Source of the DNA: Burkholderiales bacterium
GTDB lineage: Bacteria; Pseudomonadota; Gammaproteobacteria; Burkholderiales; CAIKXV01
Direction of reading: 5' to 3'
DNA length: 11,318 bases
NCBI GenBank assembly: GCA_019751575.1
Contig: JAIENF010000427.1
Coordinates: 1-11,318, forward strand
The notes under the pieces are model-generated. The model worked only from the letters and a program-made list of their open reading frames with translations. It was not told the origin of the DNA and ran no database searches. How positions within the stretch are numbered: position 1 is the first letter of the stretch; each line of letters starts with the position of its first letter. The translations under genes and the position numbers were made by a program. Below are positions 1 to 5,570 of the stretch, piece by piece.

Positions 1-139
1 CCCGAGGAGCGAACGGGATAAATCCGTTATCAATCAACGGGTTGGATGATTGGAACTGTTCCCATCACCCGCTCCACGGTACCCGGTCCCGCGCACGTCC
101 GGCCCTCGTGCCGCTTCGGTCAGTGCGAGGCCGCGACCG
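1..139. other. Non-coding left edge with AT-richer inverted-repeat island
   Basis: No convincing gene is visible here. One plus-strand frame reads six codons and then TAA at 19-21, so this could be the last few codons of an upstream gene, but that is too short to judge. Positions 11-60 are clearly less GC-rich than the rest of the window. They contain three alternating 5-nt arms, AACGG (12-16), CCGTT (24-28) and AACGG (36-40), each separated by exactly 7 nt. Such an arrangement can form either of two small hairpins or act as a protein-binding site. On the minus strand this lies downstream of the cupin stop, but I see no GC hairpin followed by a U-tract that would make a standard terminator. 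Confidence 0.4.
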
Positions 140-589
140 TCATGCTTCGTGCGGCGGCCCGCCTTCGAGCAGTTCGGTGTCCTCGTGCGCGTAGGGCGGG
201 GTGCACGCGCAGAGCAGGCGCATCTCGGTGCCACCGGTGTTCACGAGACGATGCGCGGCGCCCGGCGGTATGCAGACCGTGTCGCCAGCCGTGACCTCGA
301 ACGTGTCGTCGCCGACGCGCATCCTGCCCCGGCCCCGGGTGAAGTGGTAGATCTCCTCGGACAGCCGGTGCCGGTGCAGCACGGTGGAGCCGCCCGCAGG
401 CACGATCGCCTCGGCCAGGCTCTGCAGGCGGTTGCCGTGCACCGAAGGGTGCATCAGTTCGCGGATCAGCGAGCCATCGCGGGTCACGTAGGGCTCGACC
501 TTTGCGTAGGCTGAACGGGACGGTTGCGACAGGGACGGTTGCGACAGTGACGCTTGCGACAGTGACGGTTGCGACAGCGGGTCGTTCAT
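140..589 (-). CDS. Small cupin-domain protein, single metal-binding beta-barrel
   Basis: Predicted protein of 149 aa with one complete Cupin_2-type barrel. Cupin motif 1, G-x5-HxH-x4-E-x6-G, is present as G66, H72, H74, E79 and G86. Motif 2, G-x5-PxG-x2-H-x3-N, is present as G102, P108, G110, H113 and N117. All four usual metal ligands (two His, Glu, His) are therefore intact, and the protein most likely binds Mn, Fe, Zn or a similar divalent ion in the cytoplasm. Cupins of this size range from sugar isomerase-like enzymes to dioxygenases and sensors, so no substrate can be named. The ATG at 589 is chosen because a longer reading to 712 would run into the start of the divergent asmA gene. Residues 5-24 are four LSQPS-like pentapeptides from a DNA tandem repeat, and the conserved part begins around residue 28. 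The Shine-Dalgarno match is weak. No signal peptide or membrane segment is seen. Confidence 0.85.
   Translation of the reverse strand: MNDPLSQPSLSQASLSQPSLSQPSRSAYAKVEPYVTRDGSLIRELMHPSVHGNRLQSLAEAIVPAGGSTVLHRHRLSEEIYHFTRGRGRMRVGDDTFEVTAGDTVCIPPGAAHRLVNTGGTEMRLLCACTPPYAHEDTELLEGGPPHEA
518..577. repeat. 15-bp tandem repeat, four copies, inside cupin N-terminus
   Basis: Four adjacent 15-bp units, at 518-532, 533-547, 548-562 and 563-577, differ at only a few positions. On the coding (minus) strand the unit is CTGTCGCAACCGTCC or a close variant, and encodes Leu-Ser-Gln-Pro/Ala-Ser. The period is a multiple of three, so copy-number change by replication slippage would keep the frame. The array sits between the start codon and the conserved cupin fold. 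Confidence 0.9.
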
Positions 590-651
590 CGGCGATCCCG
601 GGTCCGGAAGGGTGCAGTCGATGGTACCGCGGCCCGCATCGGTGCTGCGGC

Positions 652-657
652 TAGAAT
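652..657 (+). promoter_or_regulatory. Candidate -10 element for the asmA-mutY transcript
   Basis: TAGAAT matches the sigma-70 -10 consensus at five of six positions and stands out in very GC-rich surroundings. It would put the transcription start near 664, leaving a leader of about 40 nt before the ATG at 703, where GGAG at 692-695 is well placed as ribosome binding site. No good -35 hexamer lies 16-18 nt upstream, so an activator may be needed or the match may be chance. The gap at 590-702 must also hold the divergent cupin promoter; TACCAT on the minus strand (621-626) is a weaker candidate. Confidence 0.4.
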
Positions 658-702
658 CGGCGCGTCCCCCGAACGATCCTTCCAACGCTGCGGAGCTTCC
701 CG

Positions 703-3084
703 ATGCCGGCATCTTCAGCGCCCGTCCACCGTCCCCGGACCTGGCTGCGCCGCGCCCTTGTCGGGGTGGGCGCGGTGGCCGGACTGGCGGTCGCGGCTGC
801 CGGGTGGATCGCGTTCACCTTCGATCCGGATGCCTGGAAGCCGATGCTGGTCGAACAGGTCGAGCAGCGCTACCAGCGCACGCTGACCCTGGATGGCGAC
901 ATCCGGATCAGCTGGTTCCCGGACATCGGGGCCGAGGTCGGCGGCGTGAGCCTGTCCGAGCACGCCGGTTCCGCCGAGTTCGCGGGCGCCGACCGGCTGC
1001 GGGTGTCGCTGGCCGTGCTGCCGCTGCTGCGCGGGCGCGTGGTGGTCCGTGAACTCACGATCAGCCGGCCGCGCGCCACGCTGGTCACGCGCAAGGACGG
1101 CAGCCGCAACATCGACGACCTGCTCGCCGGTGCGGCGAACCGGAAGCCGGACGGCCCCGCAGGCGGTGCGCCTCCGCCGCAGGATGACCCGTCGTCCGCC
1201 CTCTCGCTCGACATCGGGCGCATCGTGATCGAGAACGGGGGCTTGACCGTCCGCGACGAGCGCAGCGGCCGGGTGGTCTCGATCTCCGCGTTTGACCTGT
1301 CCACCGGCCGCATCGGCGGCGGCGCCAGCGAGCCGTTCGCGCTGTCGGCCGTCCTGCAGTCGAGCGATCCGAAGATCGAACTGCGCGCCGAGGCGCGCGG
1401 GCGCCTGCTGGTGGACCTGCATGGCGGGCGCCATGGCGTCGGTGCGCTGGTTGCTTCGCTGGCCGGGACTGCGGGGGGGTCCCCGGTCGGGGCGAAACTC
1501 GATGCCGTGCAGCTTTCCAGCGCCCCAGGTTCGATGAAGATCGAGAAGCTGAAGCTCGGCCTTCGGCACGGCGACGCGCGGCGCTCGCTGTCGCTCGAGC
1601 TCAGCCTGCCGTCGCTGCAGGCGGCGGACCGCCTGTTCAAGGGCGCGGCGCTTGCGCTGGTCGCCGACTACCGTTCGGGGGCCGATACGCTGAACCTGCG
1701 TGCCGCCGCGGCACTCCAGGGTCGGCTGGCCGATGTCGGTGCGGGCCTGGCACGGATCGAGATGCCGGAGTTCAAGGCGGATCTGGAGGGCCGCCTCGGG
1801 GGTCGCACGATCCAGGGTGCTGCGCGCGCACAGGCGGTGTCAGACATCCCGCAGGGCCGGCACGAGTTGAGCCGCTATTCGCTGAAGGCCACGCTGTTCG
1901 GGCTGGATGCACCGGCGCGCGACGTGACGCTCACGCTGGACGGAGCCGCGTCGGCGGGCGGCGAGGCGGGCATGTTCGCGGGTACCGCCGAGGGCCGCAT
2001 GAACGAGACGACCCTGCGCGCGCGCGTGTCGCGCCGCATGGCCGATGCCCCGTGGGTGTTCGACATCGAGGCCGACCAGTTCGACCTCGACCGCTATCGT
2101 TCCGCTCCGCCTCCGGCCGCCGCGGCCGGGCCATCGGCGGCTGCGGGGAGCCCCGGCGCGCAGGCATCCGCCGCCCGGCCGGTCGACTTCGCATTCCTCG
2201 ACGGACTTGCGCTGTCGGGCGCCGTGCGGATCGGCGCGTTGCGTGCCGCCGGCATTCGTGCGGCCAATGTCCGCGTCGACCTCAAGGCCGCCGGTGGCCG
2301 GCTGGATGCTGCGCCGATCGTCGCGTCGCTGTATTCAGGGCGGCTCGAGGGCGGACTCAGCCTGGTCCACGGCAAGCTTCCGCGGGTGATGATCCGCCAG
2401 CACTTGTCGGCCGTGCAGGTCGGTCCGCTGCTCGCCGATGCGGCGAAGCTCCAGCTGATCGAAGGACGGGGTGACGTCAGGGTCGACCTGTCCAGCCAGG
2501 GGCAGTCGGTCGACGCCCTGCGCCGGGCGCTGTCCGGTGCCGTTTCGCTGAGCCTGGCCGACGGTGCATTGCGCGGGGTCGACATCGTCGGCGTCCTGCG
2601 CGAGGCGCGCACACGGGTCGCGCAGTTGCGCGGACGCGAGGTGCGCGCGTCGGTGGCCGCCGAGCGCACCGATTTTTCCGAGTTGAAGGCGAGCTTCGCC
2701 GTGCGCGATGGCGTCGCGAGCAGCAGCGACCTGTCGATGAAGTCGCCGTTGCTGCGCGCCGGCGGCGAAGGCCGGATCGACATCGGCGCCGGCACCATCG
2801 ACTACCTGCTGCGGCCGACCCTCGTGGGCACGCTGGGCGGGCAGGGTGGGCGCGATGCGTCCGAGCTGCGCGGCGTGACCTTTCCGGTGCGCATATCGGG
2901 GCCGCTGTCAGGGCCGGGGTACGATTTCGACCTGCAGGCGATGGTGGCCGGCGCCGCGCGCCAGGAGATCCAGCGCCGCGCGACCGACCTGCTGCAGGAG
3001 CGGCTGGGTGCGGGCAAGGCCGATCCCGGCGCAACCGGACGCTCGTCGCCCGCGGACATCCTCAAGGGCGTGCTCGGACGATGA
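703..3084 (+). CDS. asmA: AsmA family protein, inner-membrane-anchored envelope protein
   Basis: Predicted 793 aa. An N-terminal membrane anchor (about residues 18-39) is followed by a large periplasmic region. The N-terminal AsmA module shows the family pattern of FDPDAWKPML after the anchor, then a basic/aromatic LDGDIRISWFPD stretch (about 57-68) and LAVLPLLRGRVVVRELTI. The C-terminal AsmA module includes LSLADGALRGVDIVGVLREA (about 613-632), TDFSEL (656-661) and a GEGRIDIGAGTIDY segment, matching the arrangement in E. coli AsmA (617 aa). AsmA-like proteins belong to the superfamily with TamB and YhdP, linked to phospholipid transfer between membranes and to outer-membrane assembly; a role here is inferred from family. 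This copy is longer than E. coli AsmA, partly through an Ala/Pro/Gly-rich linker around residues 467-495. The ATG at 703 has GGAG seven nt upstream. Its TGA overlaps a possible mutY start as ATGA at 3081-3084. Confidence 0.9.
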   Translation: MPASSAPVHRPRTWLRRALVGVGAVAGLAVAAAGWIAFTFDPDAWKPMLVEQVEQRYQRTLTLDGDIRISWFPDIGAEVGGVSLSEHAGSAEFAGADRLRVSLAVLPLLRGRVVVRELTISRPRATLVTRKDGSRNIDDLLAGAANRKPDGPAGGAPPPQDDPSSALSLDIGRIVIENGGLTVRDERSGRVVSISAFDLSTGRIGGGASEPFALSAVLQSSDPKIELRAEARGRLLVDLHGGRHGVGALVASLAGTAGGSPVGAKLDAVQLSSAPGSMKIEKLKLGLRHGDARRSLSLELSLPSLQAADRLFKGAALALVADYRSGADTLNLRAAAALQGRLADVGAGLARIEMPEFKADLEGRLGGRTIQGAARAQAVSDIPQGRHELSRYSLKATLFGLDAPARDVTLTLDGAASAGGEAGMFAGTAEGRMNETTLRARVSRRMADAPWVFDIEADQFDLDRYRSAPPPAAAAGPSAAAGSPGAQASAARPVDFAFLDGLALSGAVRIGALRAAGIRAANVRVDLKAAGGRLDAAPIVASLYSGRLEGGLSLVHGKLPRVMIRQHLSAVQVGPLLADAAKLQLIEGRGDVRVDLSSQGQSVDALRRALSGAVSLSLADGALRGVDIVGVLREARTRVAQLRGREVRASVAAERTDFSELKASFAVRDGVASSSDLSMKSPLLRAGGEGRIDIGAGTIDYLLRPTLVGTLGGQGGRDASELRGVTFPVRISGPLSGPGYDFDLQAMVAGAARQEIQRRATDLLQERLGAGKADPGATGRSSPADILKGVLGR

Positions 3085-3131
3085 GGCGCAAGGCGGCGGG
3101 GCAACCTGTGGCACCGTCCGGAGGCGAAGGC

Positions 3132-4259
3132 ATGCCGCCGGCTGCCAGTGATTTCGCCGCGCGGCTGGTCGCGTGGCAGCGGACGTCCGGGCGCAGCGGA
3201 CTGCCCTGGCAGGACACCCGCGATCCGTACCGGATCTGGTTGTCCGAGATCATGCTCCAGCAGACGCAGGTGGCGACCGTGATCCCCTACTACCTGCGTT
3301 TCCTGCAGCGGTTCCCGGATGTCGCGTCGCTGGCGTCGGCGCCGCTGGACGATGTGCTCGCCGCCTGGAGCGGCCTGGGCTACTACGCACGTGCGCGCTG
3401 CCTGCAGCGCGCGGCGTTGCAGGTGGTCGAGGTTCACGGCGGCCGTTTCCCCGAAGGCTTCGATGAAGTGCTGGCGCTGCCCGGGATCGGCCGATCGACC
3501 GCGGGTGCGATCTGCGCGTTTGCGTTCGGCCAGCGGCATGCCATCCTCGACGGCAACGTGAAGCGCGTGCTGGCGCGCCATGCCGGGATCGAGGGCTGGG
3601 CGGGAGAGCCCGCGGTGCTGGCCGCGCTGTGGCAGGTTTCGGTGGCGCGCCTGCCAGGGGTGGCGGACGGGCATCCGGATATCGGTACCTATACCCAGGC
3701 GCTGATGGATCTCGGCGCCGGGCCGTGTGCGCGCAGCCGGCCACGCTGTGGGGAATGCCCGGTGGCGACCGACTGTGCCGCCCGGTTGTCCGGCCGCGTC
3801 GCTGCCATTCCGGCGCCCCGTCCGAAGCGGGACATGCCCCGGCGCTCGAGCGCCGTGTGGCTGCTGGTGGACCCGTCGCGCGGCGTGCTGCTCGAGCGGC
3901 GCGCCGCGCCCGGGATCTGGGGCGGCCTGTGGAGCCTGCCCGAGGCGATCGATGCACAGGTCGAGGCGCGCATACGCGCCACCGATGGCGCACTCCAGCC
4001 GCTGGCGCCGGTGGAACATGCGTTCACCCATTTCAGGCTGACCCTCGAACCGTTGCTCGTATGGATGCACCTGGTGGACCGGCCGGGTGTTGCCGCGCCG
4101 GTCGAAGCGGGCGAGCCGTCCCGCCGCTGGGTGGCATTCGACCGGCTCGAGGATGTCGCGCTGCCGGCACCGGTGCGCGTGCTCCTGGCGGCGCTGCACG
4201 CGAACGTGGTCGGCGACGGGAGCCGTGGCATGCAACCGCGACTGACGGGCCTACAATGA
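3132..4259 (+). CDS. mutY: Adenine DNA glycosylase MutY
   Basis: MutY removes adenine mispaired with 8-oxoguanine or guanine, starting base-excision repair of oxidative damage. With this start the protein has 375 aa (E. coli 350). Visible in order: LPWQ and WLSEIMLQQTQV with catalytic Glu39; GLGYYARAR (81-89); the helix-hairpin-helix LPGIGRSTAGAI (116-127); ILDGNVKRVLAR with catalytic Asp140; the [4Fe-4S] ligands C199-x6-C206-x2-C209-x5-C215; and a C-terminal NUDIX-like 8-oxoG recognition domain from about residue 235, including GIWGGLWSLPE and the FTHF segment. All key residues are intact. The ATG at 3132 is chosen because GGAGG at 3120-3124 lies 7 nt upstream and because its N-terminus lines up with that of E. 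coli MutY. An upstream in-frame ATG at 3081 overlaps the asmA stop as ATGA and would add 17 residues; it lacks a good ribosome binding site. The gene is probably co-transcribed with asmA. Confidence 0.95.
   Translation: MPPAASDFAARLVAWQRTSGRSGLPWQDTRDPYRIWLSEIMLQQTQVATVIPYYLRFLQRFPDVASLASAPLDDVLAAWSGLGYYARARCLQRAALQVVEVHGGRFPEGFDEVLALPGIGRSTAGAICAFAFGQRHAILDGNVKRVLARHAGIEGWAGEPAVLAALWQVSVARLPGVADGHPDIGTYTQALMDLGAGPCARSRPRCGECPVATDCAARLSGRVAAIPAPRPKRDMPRRSSAVWLLVDPSRGVLLERRAAPGIWGGLWSLPEAIDAQVEARIRATDGALQPLAPVEHAFTHFRLTLEPLLVWMHLVDRPGVAAPVEAGEPSRRWVAFDRLEDVALPAPVRVLLAALHANVVGDGSRGMQPRLTGLQ
4252..4257 (+). promoter_or_regulatory. Candidate -10 element for the universal stress protein gene
   Basis: TACAAT fits the sigma-70 -10 consensus at five of six positions. 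It lies in the last codons of mutY and shares the T of the TGA stop. A start about 7 nt downstream gives a leader of about 21 nt before the ATG at 4285, which has GAGGAG at 4274-4279. The -35 region is poor, which would suit a stress-type sigma factor or weak expression. Read-through from mutY (25-nt gap) is equally possible. Confidence 0.4.
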
Positions 4260-4284
4260 ACGCCCACCCCGACGAGGAGTCGCC

Positions 4285-4707
4285 ATGTACGACCTGCTGG
4301 TGCCATTCGACAATTCCCCGTCTGCACGGCGTGCGCTCGACCATGCCCTCGCGATGGTCCGCGCGCGCGCCGGCACGCGCCTCCAGGTGCTCAGCGTGCT
4401 CGACGACGTGGGCATGGATACCCGCGAACTGGTCGATGCCGCGGAGATCGATCGCGTGCTCGCCGCGGAGGCGGCCGCGATCCTCGACCCCGCGCGCGCC
4501 CTGGTGGAGCCGACCGGCATTGCCTGCACCTACCACTCGGCAGCCGGGACACCCGCGCGGACCATCGCCGAGCATGCGCGGGCGCACGGGGTGGGCGAGA
4601 TCGTGATGGGGACGCGCGGCCTTGGCACCCTTTCCGGGTTGCTCCTCGGCTCCGTGGCGCAGCGCGTCCTGCTGCTGGCCGATTGCCCGGTCACGCTGGT
4701 GAAGTAG
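4285..4707 (+). CDS. Universal stress protein, single UspA domain, ATP-binding type
   Basis: Predicted 140 aa, the normal length of a one-domain UspA protein, cytoplasmic and probably a dimer. The N-terminus MYDLLVPFDNS carries the first beta strand and Asp9, the position that contacts adenine in ATP-binding Usp proteins. The C-terminal nucleotide loop G-x2-G-x9-G-S is complete as G109, G112, G122 and S123, followed by the typical last strand CPVTLVK. This places it with the ATP-binding Usp class rather than the non-binding E. coli UspA type. Usp proteins help survival under starvation, oxidative or other stress, but their biochemical role is often unclear and no specific partner can be named. 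GAGGAG lies 5 nt before the ATG. It follows mutY by 25 nt and may be on the same transcript or have its own promoter overlapping the mutY end. Confidence 0.92.
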   Translation: MYDLLVPFDNSPSARRALDHALAMVRARAGTRLQVLSVLDDVGMDTRELVDAAEIDRVLAAEAAAILDPARALVEPTGIACTYHSAAGTPARTIAEHARAHGVGEIVMGTRGLGTLSGLLLGSVAQRVLLLADCPVTLVK

Positions 4708-4756
4708 GCGGACGGGCAGCCTCGGCGGGGGGTGGCGGCCGGCGCCTTCGACCGGT

Positions 4757-4762
4757 TAGCAT
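4757..4762 (+). promoter_or_regulatory. Candidate -10 element placing transcription start at the ATG
   Basis: TAGCAT lies six bases before the ATG at 4769, in a stretch without a Shine-Dalgarno-like sequence. If it is a -10 element, transcription would begin at or next to the start codon, giving a leaderless mRNA. No convincing -35 hexamer is seen. The match is four of six, so chance is possible. Confidence 0.3.
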
Positions 4763-4768
4763 CCGGCG

Positions 4769-5359
4769 ATGAACTGGCCGAAGCTCGTTTTCGTCGCCCT
4801 GATACTGTTCGGGGCACTGAACTGGTGGAACGGGCGCGAGGTCTCGCTTCCGCCCGGTGTCGTCGCCGCCGACCTGCCGGTCCAGTCGCCGGTTTCCGGA
4901 GACCGGGAGTTCACCCGCAACGGCTATCGCATCCGCGTGCTGGCACGGTTCGAGGTATCGGCGCGGGTGCTGGGCAGCGAGCACTACCGGATCGACCGCG
5001 AGGCCCAGCTGGCACCGGTCGACCTCGCGCTGGGCTGGGGCCGCATGTCGGATACGGCGGTGCTCGAGCGCATCCGGATCAGCCAGAGCGGGCGCTTCTA
5101 TTTCTGGAGTACCGACGACTTCCCGATCCCGCGCCGGGAGATCGAGACATCGAGCGCGAACATGCACATGATCCCGGCGGACGACCGGATCGCCGCCGCG
5201 CTGAAGGCCGTGCGCAAGGGCCAGGTGGTGACGATTCGTGGCTACCTGGTGGAAGCGCTGGCGCCGGACGGCTGGCGCTGGCGCAGTTCGCTGACCCGCG
5301 ACGATACGGGGGCTGGCGCGTGCGAACTGATCTGGGTGGAGTTCGTGTCGCCAGCCTGA
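4769..5359 (+). CDS. Conserved protein of unknown function with N-terminal membrane anchor
   Basis: Predicted 196 aa; I cannot assign a function. A short hydrophobic segment (about residues 6-20) after one lysine looks like a signal anchor or uncleaved signal, with the remainder probably periplasmic. The rest is soluble-looking and well structured, with segments that read as conserved: LAPVDLALGWGRMSD (81-95), SANMHMIP (129-136), the strand-like VRKGQVVTIRGYLV (148-161), which resembles an OB-fold-like beta region, and WRSSLTRDDTGAGACELIWV (171-190). There is one cysteine, Cys185. No catalytic signature was recognised. Codon use matches the neighbours, arguing for a genuine resident gene. It lies 61 nt after the stress-protein gene and 211 nt before mrpA. 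No ribosome binding site is visible before the ATG at 4769, and a leaderless start is possible. No start codon fitting better was found. Confidence 0.8.
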   Translation: MNWPKLVFVALILFGALNWWNGREVSLPPGVVAADLPVQSPVSGDREFTRNGYRIRVLARFEVSARVLGSEHYRIDREAQLAPVDLALGWGRMSDTAVLERIRISQSGRFYFWSTDDFPIPRREIETSSANMHMIPADDRIAAALKAVRKGQVVTIRGYLVEALAPDGWRWRSSLTRDDTGAGACELIWVEFVSPA

Positions 5360-5570
5360 CGATAGACCGCCGCGAGGGCGGCTGCGTCAGACCCCGGGCA
5401 CGCCGGCACGTGGGCAACGATGGTAGGCTTCGGGGCCCCGTCCGCCATGGTCTCGCCTGACCCGATCCTGGCGCGTTCGCTTCGCGTGAATCTCCCGGAC
5501 CCGCTGCGCCGCGTGTCCCGCATACCGCGAAGTCGACCGAGACGAAGTCCACTGCCCCGGTTGTCGCCCC
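5360..5570 (+). other. Intergenic region and putative mrp operon leader
   Basis: This 211-bp gap separates the unassigned gene from mrpA and must contain the mrp promoter unless the operon is read from upstream. Just after the stop is a small hairpin, CCGCC (5367-5371) with GGCGG (5377-5381) and a 5-nt loop. It has no U-tract, so it is a poor terminator candidate. A 10-bp perfect palindrome, CGGGGCCCCG, occupies 5431-5440. No clear -35/-10 pair stands out; TAGGCT near 5424 is the nearest -10-like string. Small frames on either strand here have no supporting features. Whether the transcript carries a regulatory RNA cannot be decided by eye. Confidence 0.5.

Noticed and set aside
140..589. Naming the cupin as mannose-6-phosphate isomerase or a specific dioxygenase
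   Set aside because: The barrel and ligands are clear, but small single-domain cupins are too diverse for the substrate to be read from the sequence.
590..712. Longer cupin reading starting at 712
   Set aside because: It would overlap the asmA start and remove the divergent promoter space. The added residues show no conserved pattern.
2802..4235. 477-codon minus-strand frame opposite mutY and the end of asmA
   Set aside because: Low-complexity Arg/His/Gln/Pro translation without family features. MutY on the plus strand has every catalytic and cluster residue in place.
5367..5381. Short GC hairpin after the unassigned gene as an intrinsic terminator
   Set aside because: The stem is only 5 bp and no run of T follows, so it does not meet the usual terminator pattern.
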